From positions 2,480,001-2,544,000 of the forward strand of contig NZ_JAVIWL010000001.1 in NCBI RefSeq assembly GCF_034314045.1: 64,000 nt of DNA. Reading direction: 5' to 3'. The notes beneath the pieces are model-generated. The model worked only from the letters and a program-made list of their open reading frames with translations. It had not been told where the DNA came from and searched no databases. The DNA comes from Glaciimonas sp. CA11.2. GTDB taxonomy: Bacteria > Pseudomonadota > Gammaproteobacteria > Burkholderiales > Burkholderiaceae_D. The position numbers and the translations under genes are program-made. Shown here piece after piece: positions 35,691 to 44,064 of the stretch (the first letter of the stretch is position 1; each line of letters opens with the position of its first letter).

Positions 35691-36401
35691 TCAATTGTTG
35701 TTGCAACACCCTGTTGCAGAAATCGGGTGCAATAAATCAGACTTAGGTAACTTATTAAGAAGATATCCAAGCTCGATTGTCAATTCATCTACAGAATCGA
35801 CCACACGATAGGCGTTCACGAACTGATAATTCATGAGCAAATTGCTGCGTATTACTATGCACTTGATGCCAGCGGCTGTGGCAGCAGCAAGTCCGCGCGG
35901 TGAGTCTTCTACCGCAATACAATTCGCGGCAAGTACACCAAGCTTCTTTAAACCGAGAAGATAAGAATCCGGGTGAGGCTTTGGTCGTAACTTTTTGTTT
36001 CTAGTTAATACGAAATCAAAGTAATTGAGAAATTGCAATTTGCCGTGCATCAGATAAAAATCTTCTTTGAAAGAAGCGGTCACAATACCCATGGGAATTT
36101 TTCGATATAGGCGAGCCAATAAATCCGCAATTCCGCTTCTAGCCAGACCGGTGGACTGATGCAACGCGGCAGTGTAAGCGGCATTTCTGGCCTTCCTTAA
36201 CTCCGATATTTTTCGGTCAGAGTAACCTCTTTCACGTAAGAGATGCCATGCGCCCCGGTTGTCTTCGAGGAACCATGCAATAAATTCACCAGGAGACAAA
36301 TCAATTCCCTGTTCTGAAAAAATTTCTCGATTGGTTGCATAAAAAATCTCTTCGGTGTTGACAAGTACGCCGTCGTTATCCCACAAAATACCTTTGATCA
36401 T
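35691..36401 (-). CDS. HAD-superfamily phosphatase, phosphoglucomutase/phosphonatase-like subgroup
   Basis: This 236-residue hydrolase has HAD motif I WDNDGVLVNTE (nucleophile Asp8, acid Asp10), motif II GIVTAS near residue 105, and motif III/IV KLRPKPHPDSY with AVEDSPRGLAAA near 164. A helical cap lies between motifs I and II. The substrate cannot be read. It is first of a leftward operon with the dehydratase, ridA and perhaps dctA, and faces a LysR gene. Its last codons (ATGCC) contain an operator-like palindrome, so the 3' end doubles as a regulatory site. Confidence 0.85.
   Translation of the reverse strand: MIKGILWDNDGVLVNTEEIFYATNREIFSEQGIDLSPGEFIAWFLEDNRGAWHLLRERGYSDRKISELRKARNAAYTAALHQSTGLARSGIADLLARLYRKIPMGIVTASFKEDFYLMHGKLQFLNYFDFVLTRNKKLRPKPHPDSYLLGLKKLGVLAANCIAVEDSPRGLAAATAAGIKCIVIRSNLLMNYQFVNAYRVVDSVDELTIELGYLLNKLPKSDLLHPISATGCCNNN
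35703..35717. promoter_or_regulatory. Operator palindrome ahead of the dehydratase gene
   Basis: GCAACA-CCC-TGTTGC, extended by an outer T/A pair, lies inside the last codons of the HAD gene and 66 bases before the dehydratase start. It differs from the site at 36472 only in one central base. The two copies around one operon suggest a shared regulator, probably the divergent LysR protein. Confidence 0.6.
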
Positions 36402-36471
36402 TAACTAACCTTGCTATACATTAAGAAAACATTTAACGATATCTGCTTATTCTATTGTCGCGTCATTTAGT

Positions 36472-36486
36472 GCAACACCATGTTGC
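36472..36486. promoter_or_regulatory. Operator palindrome in the HAD-LysR divergent promoter
   Basis: GCAACA-CCA-TGTTGC lies 71 bases ahead of the HAD gene and 27 bases ahead of the LysR start, the usual place for a LysR activation and autorepression site. Spacing fits a T-N11-A dyad (TGCAACACCATGTTGC). Confidence 0.65.
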
Positions 36487-36512
36487 GTTAAACCTCATCA
36501 GGAGTCGGAAAA

Positions 36513-37439
36513 ATGCAAGGCAGAACGCTATGGGAACTCAAGGTATTCTGTGCCGTCGTCGAAAAGCACAGTTTCGTTACAGCGGCACGCATGATGGGCA
36601 TCTCTCCTAGCTCCGCTACAAGAACTGTCCAGTCACTGGAGGCGCAACTTGGCGTTCAATTACTTCAACGTTCACATAAGCTGCTCAGCCTATCTGGCGC
36701 AGGTGAAGTTTACTACGATTTCGCGAAAAAGATGCTCGAGGTTCAGGCTGAAGCAGAAGATGAAATTACGAACCTTCAATCGGGAGTAACTGGATCGATT
36801 CGATTTTCAGCACCTGAAATTTTCAGTCGTTTTTTTCTCCCCGAGCAAATCGGAATTTTTACGCAAGATTTTTCGGACATGCGAATTGATGTTCTCTACA
36901 CTGATATCATCGTCGACCCCATTCAGGAAAATCTGAATTTTTCAATTCGCGGCGTATATCCAACCTCAAGCGAACTCATCGGTTATCCCTTATGGAGTTA
37001 TGACCGGATTCTTTGTGCTAGTCCTGCGTATATTAAAAAGCATGGTACACCGATTGAACCCGAGGATCTGAGTGGTCATACCATCGTGCTGCACACAGCT
37101 CCACGTGTTTTAAAAGACTGGTATTTTAAGTCTGATGCACGAACCCTGAGAATGCATATGCCAGCGACTCATCGTGTAAACAGTGGAGCCGGGTTGTATG
37201 AGTTGATTCGCACTGGAATGGGGGTAGGACGCCTAGCGAGTTGGGTAACAAAGACAGCAATTGAAAATGGAGAGTTAGTCCATCTTTGTCCTGCTTATCG
37301 ATTAGTTTCCTCGTCAGGGAAAAGTCCTCAAATGCATGCCGTATATGGATCAAAAGGATTGCCGCGTCGTGCCCAAATGCTATTGGAATTGCTTAGGGCG
37401 AAAGGACTTGAGCAAGGATTTGAGACACTGCAGAGGTGA
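36513..37439 (+). CDS. LysR-family regulator of the dehydratase operon
   Basis: This 308-residue LysR protein begins LWELKVFCAVVEKHSFVTAA with recognition helix SPSSATRTVQSLE near residue 30, and has the effector domain of the CrgA/DhcR-like branch (GSIRFSAPEIFSR). CAGGAG precedes the ATG. It is divergent from the HAD-dehydratase-RidA genes and the 15-bp palindrome in the gap and its twin inside the operon are likely binding sites. The inducer may be the dicarboxylate or hydroxy amino acid used by the operon (inference). Confidence 0.87.
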   Translation: MQGRTLWELKVFCAVVEKHSFVTAARMMGISPSSATRTVQSLEAQLGVQLLQRSHKLLSLSGAGEVYYDFAKKMLEVQAEAEDEITNLQSGVTGSIRFSAPEIFSRFFLPEQIGIFTQDFSDMRIDVLYTDIIVDPIQENLNFSIRGVYPTSSELIGYPLWSYDRILCASPAYIKKHGTPIEPEDLSGHTIVLHTAPRVLKDWYFKSDARTLRMHMPATHRVNSGAGLYELIRTGMGVGRLASWVTKTAIENGELVHLCPAYRLVSSSGKSPQMHAVYGSKGLPRRAQMLLELLRAKGLEQGFETLQR

Positions 37440-38276
37440 GCGGGAATAATAAATGGCTGGGAATATCGTCCAGATTAACTCCGTCCACTGCACTGTAAGA
37501 GTTCTGTCTTAATTAGGTGATCGGTCAATATGGTGGTTCTATTGCATTTGCCTTCACTGATCCATAGCATACTTATATTTTTATAGGATAGTCGGCCTGC
37601 TACCTTAATGTAAGAAGCATAGGCATACTCACTTCGGATTTTTTTGCGATGAGCAGCCCGCTTTTTATTCGGACAATTCGGACAATCCCAATGTTGTAAG
37701 AACTGAGGGTAAAGAGCACGTTGATGCACAATCTTTGCTTCGTAAATAAAAAAGCCACCGCGCCGGTGTTGGCGTTTCTGGACGGTCTTTTTTGCTAATT
37801 GCGGTGCATATAATAGCGTAACCTGATGATTAGTTTAAATTTTGCTGCGGACTTGTAATCAGTAGCGTTTCTCGTCTCACAAGAAAGACTTGTCACTTAC
37901 TAAATAGTTATGAATTGGTATCTTGCAGGGGCATCGTACAGCCAGCGTAGTCCAAGAACTAGGGCTTAAGGCTACCGCCCAAGCCTGGGCGAAATTTGGG
38001 CGAAAACGGAGACATTTTTAGCCATCGCCAGACCTCGCAGTATTTGTAGCCCTTGTATTTGCAAGGCCTGCGATGGTCTGGTGTGGTGTATCTTGGTGGG
38101 GCGGCGTCACTCACATTTATCTTTGTAATCGTTGCTGGTCATTGATTTCGACATTTTTAATAATTTAAATGCCCCCAAATATAACCCAGGATACTGCCGG
38201 CTTCAGATAGCGGGCGTTGGAAGTCGCTGGACTTCAGCTACCGAAAAAAAATCACTATTCGGTAGCGTCCACCCCA
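37440..38276. other. 837-base gap at the edge of the accessory region
   Basis: No convincing gene. An open frame at 37475-37729 (-, 84 codons) lacks family resemblance. Near 37755 is CACCG-CGC-CGGTG between A and T runs, perhaps a damaged terminator. At 37987 and 38000 the word GGGCGAAA is repeated 13 bases apart, and a long imperfect hairpin follows at 38028-38081. Together these look like the border of an integrated element, but no attachment repeat can be proved. Confidence 0.4.
38028..38081. repeat. Long imperfect inverted repeat with inner hairpin
   Basis: CCAGACCTCGCAG (38028-38040) pairs with CTGCGATGGTCTGG (38068-38081) with one bulged base; an inner CCTTG/CAAGG hairpin sits between the arms. 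No T-run follows. It may be a structured recombination or origin site or a small RNA; position at the left border of the recombination operon favours the first. Confidence 0.45.
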
Positions 38277-39140
38277 TTATTTATTTTCTGTTATCCGCAC
38301 ATCTTCTCGCCCTTTCCCGCGATATGGATCAAGATCCACGCCCTGGATTTGAGGCACCCGCTTGTAATCGACATTTCCAGCTCGCCAATAGCGGGTGACA
38401 GATACGCCGGCACCTTGCTCCCGAGGATGCCGACATAGACGCACCAGCTGATCCCGAATTTCCTCAAGCCTAGCATTGGTGACTTCAGCCTGTCGCTTGG
38501 CAAGGAGAAACGCTGTCGCAGTTTCGGACCAGATCTCATCGTCGCGAATGACTGTGTCGCCATCGATTAACGGTGGTGGAGTGTCAAATTCCAGAAAACG
38601 CTGAAACGCCTCCCAGCCTTGGTGTATCGTTGTCATCGCAGCTTCATCGCGGACGATCAGATGCAACAGACCTTGAGTGCCATCGAAGACCCAAAGATGG
38701 GCGGCTTGGGCTTCGCTTACCATCAACTGATGCTGAATCTGGAGCGCGTAATGTGCTGGAACACGTCCAGCGGAAACCTCCTTCCACAGATCAGATCGTG
38801 TTCCCCGCATCGGGCACTTGATTTCAACAATCAGCTGTCCGTCTAGCGTCATGCCATCCAGACTGGCAGAATAGGCACCCTCCTGTAATACCAGCGGCTG
38901 CATGATGTTGCCGGTTTGGATCTCGTAGGCGAGTCTGGCTGCCGGCTCCAACTCTGTTCCACGTTGCATGGCAGCATTAGCGGCCGGTAGTAGTCGCTCT
39001 GTTTTCATCAGCCATAATTGATATGGCGTGGTCCACGGGCTGATACCCAGCACGGCGGCAGACTCTGATGCATTGCGCATAGTCAGCCGATAAGTGTGCC
39101 ATTCGCCACTTCCTTGTACCAGTTTTGAGATGGCGTTCAT
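38277..39140 (-). CDS. YqaJ-family (lambda Exo-like) recombination exonuclease
   Basis: This 287-residue nuclease of the YqaJ viral recombinase fold degrades one strand of duplex DNA ends so that the partner annealase can act. PD-(D/E)XK signs are SASLDGM near residue 95 and IVEIKCP near 106, with QIQHQL near 135. The start MNAISKLVQGSGEWHTYR is usual for YqaJ proteins. ATGA couples it to the Sak-type annealase upstream, giving a two-gene phage or ICE recombination module. The C-terminal 80 residues are helical and less conserved. Confidence 0.85.
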   Translation of the reverse strand: MNAISKLVQGSGEWHTYRLTMRNASESAAVLGISPWTTPYQLWLMKTERLLPAANAAMQRGTELEPAARLAYEIQTGNIMQPLVLQEGAYSASLDGMTLDGQLIVEIKCPMRGTRSDLWKEVSAGRVPAHYALQIQHQLMVSEAQAAHLWVFDGTQGLLHLIVRDEAAMTTIHQGWEAFQRFLEFDTPPPLIDGDTVIRDDEIWSETATAFLLAKRQAEVTNARLEEIRDQLVRLCRHPREQGAGVSVTRYWRAGNVDYKRVPQIQGVDLDPYRGKGREDVRITENK

Positions 39141-39784
39141 GCTGCTCTCCTTTTTTCCAGTGAACGAATCACTCGCGAATATTCAGCCGAAGGGATATCG
39201 CTGAGATCCTGAACGCCAAAGTAAGCAAATACCCGTTCTATCTCGGTGCCCACTTCCAGCGCCAGTTTACGTATCAGGGCCTGCTGCGTTGCATTGATGG
39301 TGATGCTTACTGGTTTATTCTTCTTGACCACTAAAGCTGCTGGTTTGGGCCCTGATGCATTGCCGTCATTAGCGGCGGGGATGTCTGTCGTGATGGGCTG
39401 AGGCAAGTCTTCGCCTGCATAGATGTACAAACCCAGACCATGTAATGCAATTGCCTTTACCAGGCACCGCTGGATACTTGAATTGATTTCGAAAGCGGTC
39501 GGAGCAAGAATCGGTCTGTTGCGGCCATCCAGTACCGGGTGAATTTGACTGAGTGTAATACCTTGCACGGTGACAGCGACTTCGACGAAGACGCCAGACT
39601 CAGTTGCCAAAAATGGTAAGCCGTCAAAGCGACGCACCTCCCACGTCGCTGTCGGGTCGGCCGTCCGCAGTTGTGCCACCGCGTATGGCCAGCTCAGATA
39701 GCTAAACCCACCTTTCTTCTCGATATGATCGGAGACATCGATAGCATTCAGGCGGCTGAAATAGTTGATAGTGTGCGATTGCAT
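39137..39784 (-). CDS. Sak-type single-strand annealing protein (DUF1071)
   Basis: This 215-residue protein resembles the Sak/ERF-like annealases: FSYLSWPYAVAQLRTADP near residue 24, GVFVEVAV near 57 and EINSSIQRCLVKAIALHGLG near 93. Such proteins coat single-stranded DNA and pair complementary strands. The ATG at 39784 has CTGGAG ahead; a longer reading from 39895 lacks similarity. It is coupled to the YqaJ exonuclease gene. The C-terminal tail may bind host SSB. Confidence 0.82.
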   Translation of the reverse strand: MQSHTINYFSRLNAIDVSDHIEKKGGFSYLSWPYAVAQLRTADPTATWEVRRFDGLPFLATESGVFVEVAVTVQGITLSQIHPVLDGRNRPILAPTAFEINSSIQRCLVKAIALHGLGLYIYAGEDLPQPITTDIPAANDGNASGPKPAALVVKKNKPVSITINATQQALIRKLALEVGTEIERVFAYFGVQDLSDIPSAEYSRVIRSLEKRRAA

Positions 39785-39977
39785 GATGGACTCCAGAAGG
39801 GATACATTGGAATGCAAAACACCCGGCGAACGGAATATCGGCAGGGTGTTGTAATGGGCGATAAATGACTGCCCGGAAGATTGCGAGAGATTCATTTGAT
39901 TGCGCCTGGATCACCGCCAAAGGTTCTGGCGGTTTACCTGAGCAAAAGGACTGTCGATAGAGCGGTACAAAACTTTG

Positions 39978-40904
39978 TCAGGCTGCTTCTGCCAAAGTGA
40001 GCACAGGGATTGGTTCTAAATTCTCTGGTTGCAAGAGGTAATCCGCTGCTCGTTGCGCCTGTGATGCTGCTGTAAAAATCAGGCGTCGATCACCCCGCAG
40101 TGCTTGTAGCCAGCTGGCGATATAACTGGCGTGTTGTAGCTGGCCTGCCATATGGCAGTGATTGCACAAAAATGCTGCTCCCATTTCCGCTACCAGCTCC
40201 TCGAATGCATAGGCATCAATCCCCTGTCGCTTGCCTAAGACGCGATCGCAGCGGGAGGAATGACCAGTCCAGTGAGTGAGCTCATGCAATGCAGTGGCGT
40301 AGTAGTCCTTCGCCGTAAAGAAGTTGAGCTTGGGCGGCAACTGGATAAAATCGTCGGCAGAATGGTAAAACGCACGCTTGCCACCATGACGGATTAAGGC
40401 GCCCGAGCGATTGAGCAGCTGCTCGGCGCAATCAACCGCATTCCAATCGGGCGTAGTAATAGCGACCTGTTGTAAGTTAACTGGTAATCCTTCCACCTGA
40501 TCGACATTGAAAACGGTGAAGGATCGCAGTAACGGAACAATACGACGATCCCCATCGGCTTGTCCGCTAGCCAGTGAAGGTGCTGCTGCTGGTGCCTCGC
40601 CAACTTCGTGCATTTTAAAAAAGACGATGGCCGTTCCATGTTCGCCCCGCCGCACATGCCCACCGAGTTCCTGAGTCTGATGAAACGTTAGCCAGCGGTT
40701 ACGCGCATATCCCAGCGCTATTGACTGCAGATTGAGCAGTAGTACATTGATCCCACGATAGGCACGTCCTGTGGTCAGATTCGCCGGGTTTGGATCAACC
40801 TCGCCATCAGACCAGGGACAAACCCATGGTGGAGTGCCCGCTTCCAGTGCATTGATGATTTGATTGGTGACAGTTTGGTAAAGGTCGATACGCTGCTTGG
40901 TCAT
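39978..40904 (-). CDS. ArdC-like antirestriction protein with zincin peptidase domain
   Basis: This 308-residue protein has the N-terminal ssDNA-binding ArdC/DUF1738 domain (DLYQTVTNQIINALE, GRAYRGINVLLL, SRHVRRGEHG-type text GGHVRRGEHGTAI) and a C-terminal metallopeptidase-like domain with HELTHWTGH near residue 214 and Glu in FEELVAEMGAAFL. ArdC proteins protect incoming single-stranded plasmid DNA from restriction. Such genes mark conjugative or integrative elements, so this operon is probably ICE- or plasmid-derived. It reads in line with the Sak and YqaJ genes, 193 bases upstream. Confidence 0.87.
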   Translation of the reverse strand: MTKQRIDLYQTVTNQIINALEAGTPPWVCPWSDGEVDPNPANLTTGRAYRGINVLLLNLQSIALGYARNRWLTFHQTQELGGHVRRGEHGTAIVFFKMHEVGEAPAAAPSLASGQADGDRRIVPLLRSFTVFNVDQVEGLPVNLQQVAITTPDWNAVDCAEQLLNRSGALIRHGGKRAFYHSADDFIQLPPKLNFFTAKDYYATALHELTHWTGHSSRCDRVLGKRQGIDAYAFEELVAEMGAAFLCNHCHMAGQLQHASYIASWLQALRGDRRLIFTAASQAQRAADYLLQPENLEPIPVLTLAEAA

Positions 40905-40974
40905 GATTAGCTCCTGAAATGGAAAAAGCCCCGGCAAGTGAAACTCGGCGGGGCAGTCAACGGAATGATAGGAA

Positions 40975-41067
40975 TTAGTGGTTGCGAACGACTTCCAGCA
41001 GAAACCATAGGTGCTGGATCAAAAAAGCTAAAATCATCGCAATGAATAAAAATAATCGGCATGCCAT
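40975..41067 (-). CDS. 30-residue single-span membrane microprotein
   Basis: The frame starts with ATG at 41067 and encodes MACRLFLFIAMILAFL, a membrane span, then a short tail ending RNH. Its start overlaps the stop of the upstream membrane gene as TAATG, and GAGG lies eight bases ahead, so translational coupling is likely. No homologue can be named. The coupling and hydrophobic character make it more than a chance frame. Confidence 0.5.
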   Translation of the reverse strand: MACRLFLFIAMILAFLIQHLWFLLEVVRNH

Positions 41068-41366
41068 TATTTTTTCCTCGGATTTAATCGTATGAACCCA
41101 GGGTGGTATTTATTGCCTTGGACATGTCCGAATAAGCGCTTGGCACCACTGGTTGCGAGGCTGGTGAGTAAACCTGCGATAGTAGCGGCCATCACGCCAG
41201 TAAAACTTCCCCAATGTAAAGCCAATACGAGAGCAGTTACGCCGAAATCCATCAGCAGGTCGTAATGCAACATACGCAATAACGTCTGATGCGGCAGCTT
41301 AATCATTAACAGCAGAACGGCAAAGAAAACAGCAAAGCCCAAGATGAACATGAGGATCTCCTTCAA
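41067..41366 (-). CDS. Small hypothetical membrane protein
   Basis: This 99-residue protein has three hydrophobic stretches (residues 3-22, 38-52, 57-75) and a basic C-terminus. It starts at ATG 41366 with AAGGAGATC ahead. Similar small membrane proteins accompany ArdC and Sak genes in integrative elements of Burkholderiales. Its last codon overlaps the microprotein start by one base. Function unknown. Confidence 0.65.
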   Translation of the reverse strand: MKEILMFILGFAVFFAVLLLMIKLPHQTLLRMLHYDLLMDFGVTALVLALHWGSFTGVMAATIAGLLTSLATSGAKRLFGHVQGNKYHPGFIRLNPRKK

Positions 41367-41765
41367 TTGGTGGATGAGTATCGAACTTCAATATGAACGA
41401 CACAAAAGCAGCAATGACTGCAGTGCGCGGTTTGTGCGCGGTGCAGAGGATCATTAGATGTTGCCGGAGTCGGAGAGTGTTTTAATTTTTCCTGCTAGCA
41501 AAAAGAGACTCCTTACCTTCGCTGATAAAAGGAAAAACGAACTGGGGGTAGGGTAATAGAGCAAGGGAGAGGGAGGGGCCCATGCGTAGGTGTTTTAAAA
41601 AAAATTTACAAAAAATCAGCGTTTTATTTTTATTTAGTTGATGTTGTTGCGATTGATCTGTGCCTGTCAGTGCGTAGCTTTTTAGGCATACAGGCCGGTA
41701 TGAGACCGGTATATTACGTGGGCTTCTGTCACAAGTTCCGTGGTGACCGTCGGCATGATAAAAAA
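41367..41765. other. Gap between the ArdC operon and the broken DUF4145 gene
   Basis: About 400 bases with purine-rich runs (near 41545-41580) and A/T tracts but no gene, terminator or repeat that I recognise. The promoter of the leftward ArdC-side operon should lie at its left end. Confidence 0.45.
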
Positions 41766-42374
41766 TTAGGATTTTTTGCGCTTAGCACGAGCATCAACTC
41801 GCTTCATAAACTCTGCGTCGTTGTGGGAAATTCTGATATCTTCTGGATGCGCTGCTAGATTACGAAAGGCATGCAACTGCTGGCTCCACTCATGCAAGCG
41901 GTCATCAATTACCTTCGTATTGCGTAACATATTGATCCCCTCTCTAAGCATGATTTTTTTCTCCGACTTTGATACAAGTAAGTCGAGGCACAGGGGCTTC
42001 CAGCGCCCGTCCTAGCATTACACAAGCGGCGATATTGGCACCCGCTTGCAGCGAGCGGTCGGCTTCGTTCAGCGAGTCAGAAACTACGTTTGGAAACGCC
42101 AGCTTGAGAAAGCTTTTGGCGGCTTTGGGTAGACGCGAATGATATCGCTACAGCGATCTTCGTATGCATCTACATCTTGAAAACCGAGCTGGTCTGATTC
42201 ATGGCTAGAATTAAGTTGAATCTGGGGCAATTCCAGATGAATACTTTCTTCCCATAAGGTTGCCCATCGTCTTGATCGGAAAAAAAAGCGTTCAGCGCGC
42301 CTTGATTCGATTGCAGCTACCTTGGCTTTGCAGTCGGGGCAATCGACGATAAATGTCGGTGCCTGAGGGGTCAT
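41766..42374 (-). pseudogene. DUF4145-type protein gene with two frameshifts
   Basis: Three frames join into one protein. The first (42374-42084) gives MTPQAPTFIVDCPDCKAKV with a CxxC pair and ends near RVYPKPPK. The second, entered near 42110, gives FLKLAFPNVVSDSLNEADRS and GANIAACVMLGRALEA. The third, entered near a run of four C at about 42015, gives MLREGINMLRNTKVIDDRLH and FRNLAAHPEDI to the stop at 41766. That is the whole DUF4145 layout (GRALEA ... HEWSQQL ... RNLAAH), a domain found beside restriction and defence genes. Two independent single-base indels make it inactive. Confidence 0.75.
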
Positions 42375-42769
42375 AAAATTTTAAAAAATATTAGTCTGGA
42401 TGTTTTTCTTGTCATCGCTATGAGTGCCAGTGGGATTATTCTCGCTTATGGCGGGAGACCTTCAGCCGATGGTGTTCGATTCCCCTACTTGCCATCTCCT
42501 TCCGCTTTGGCCGACATTTTCTGTAATTTATTAAATCTGTTTTCCGCCAACAAATTTACTTTCGCAGCACTGCCCAGATGAAAAATTTCATTCGCTCGAT
42601 TTAAACGATGGTGAAGTGGAATTACCATCCCATCGACTAACTCTGCAAAACCAACGTAAGCGCTCCTTTGACCACTTCTGGTAAAGCTTCCCAGATTCGG
42701 GATGATGATGTCCACCTACGATAAAGGGACATCTATGGAAGAGAATCATTGAGAATTATCGTGCGCTCT
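42375..42769. other. Gap with a doubtful open frame, up to the IS66 relic
   Basis: An open frame at 42485-42715 (-, 76 codons, GTG start) has a plausible coding look (GFAELVDGMVIPLHHRLNRA) but no family I can name. It may be the 3' end of a gene cut by the IS66 insertion. Nothing else is visible. Confidence 0.35.
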
Positions 42770-43123
42770 GATCCTCAAGCGCTCACGAGACGGTCGTTGT
42801 CAGTATGATCGTCGTACCAAACGCGAATTGGTGGAAGCCAGTTTGCAGCCAGATATATCGGTCGCCAAACTGGCGTACCAGCATGCCCTGAATGCCAATT
42901 TATTGCGCAAGTGGATTGTGCAATACCACCGTTAGGCAGATACGGGACCGGTCACGGGTGTCCCGGCACTCCGCTCTGCATTTATTCCAGTAGTGGCGGT
43001 TGACCCGGTATCGCCGGTGAGGATGTCGACGCTACTTGCCAGATTGCCCGATGGGATTGAGTTCGATGCCCACTTCGCTGCCCGTGACGAGGTATTGTCG
43101 CCCCTTGAAATGCTTTGCCAGTG

Positions 43124-43420
43124 GCCATGTTCCGCCTCAACCCGGGACTGAAGGTGCATGTGCACCGGATGCGGCCGATGGTCGCAAGAGCATTAATGGT
43201 CTTGCCGCCATCGTCGAGCAAGCGCTGGGATTGGATCCCTTTGCACCGGCCGTGCATGTCTTCTATAACCGGCGGCGCGCTCGCATCAAATTGTTACTGT
43301 GGGATCGCACCGGATTCTGGTTAATGTTCAAGCGACTTGAGGCTGACCGCTTCGCTTGACCGCGCGAAGCGGCGGTCCTCGAACTGAATGTCGAATAATT
43401 ACACTGGTTGCTCGATGGCA
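43124..43420 (+). pseudogene. IS66 TnpB remnant (frameshifted)
   Basis: The reading starts as MFRLNPGLKVHVHR, then shifts frame to INGLAAIVEQALGLDPFAPA and YNRRRARIKLLLWDRTGFW, the hallmark TnpB sequence, and ends near 43420 with further stops. TnpB is an accessory protein of IS66 transposition. The frameshift near 43170 and the later in-frame stop mean it is not made whole. Confidence 0.78.
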
Positions 43421-43585
43421 TTGACCTCGCGGCCATGCACAAACATCCGCAGCGCACCTATACGCGGGCAAGTTGAGGTCAAGCAGTGTCATTTCACCCG
43501 GGTGTTGTCGGTATACAACAGGAAATGGCCTGATTTTGAAATGACGTACACCTATACTGCGCAACATTCCAGTATGTTCTCAGTC

Positions 43586-43943
43586 ATGGCACCTACACCG
43601 CTCCACTCCTCGCTTACCACTGATGAATTTCAAACGCTCATCGACCAGCGCGATGCTGCGCTGGCCGAATGCAGTACGGTATGGGGTGAATGTGATGCTG
43701 TGCGGGGCGAATTGCGCGTCACGCAAGTCGAGCGCGATCTGCTCAAGGAACAGCTCAAAGCCCTTTCAGCGTCGATTATTTGGTGTCGCGAGCGAAGCGC
43801 GCAGCGCCGATCAATGCGACCTGTTTCTCAATGAGGCAGAAGCGCTGGCTGCAAACGCTGCTCTACTATCACAAGAGAGCGACGTAGAAATTACAGTTTC
43901 AGGTCATCAGCGCAAGAAACCGGGCCGCAAGCCATATCTATAA
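43586..43943 (+). pseudogene. IS66 transposase TnpC, N-terminal remnant
   Basis: The N-terminal coiled coil of TnpC is present (FQTLIDQRDAALAE, RDLLKEQLKA), then a frame change near 43770 leads to RRLFGVASEAR, NEAEALAA and the KKPGRKP tail that precedes the zinc-finger region. Everything after is lost at the IS21 junction. No catalytic part remains. Confidence 0.75.
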
Positions 43944-43989
43944 ATGCCGCGTGAATAATGTACCGGATAGCGCACTTGAAACGGCCGTG

Positions 43990-44016
43990 AATGGCGCGTT
44001 AAAAGTGTACCAATCC
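43990..44016 (+). repeat. Left inner terminal repeat of the IS21 element
   Basis: Twenty-seven bases that begin AATGGCGCGTT and end GTACCAATCC are the exact reverse complement of 46553-46579. IS21-type transposases bind several such repeats at each end. Confidence 0.9.
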
Positions 44017-44064
44017 CAGCCTGTAGTCTTATGCCCTTGATGGTGCATAAGAAAGGCGGAAAGG

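Larger units (their letters stand above)
42770..43958 (+). mobile_element. IS66-family element, decayed and cut by an IS21 insertion
   Basis: Remains of all three IS66 genes are in order: the tnpA helix-turn-helix (42770-42934, DGRCQYDRRTKRELVEASL), tnpB (43124-43420) and the start of tnpC (43586-43943). Each is broken by stops or frameshifts. The rest of tnpC, including the catalytic DDE domain, is missing where the IS21 element starts. Terminal repeats were not found. Confidence 0.75.

Noticed and set aside
37475..37729. 84-codon frame with CPNC after the LysR gene
   Set aside because: One Cys pair and many rare residues, no family, no ribosome site; likely chance.
42485..42715. 76-codon GTG-start frame left of the IS66 relic
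   Set aside because: Plausible composition but no family or clear start; kept only as a note in the gap.
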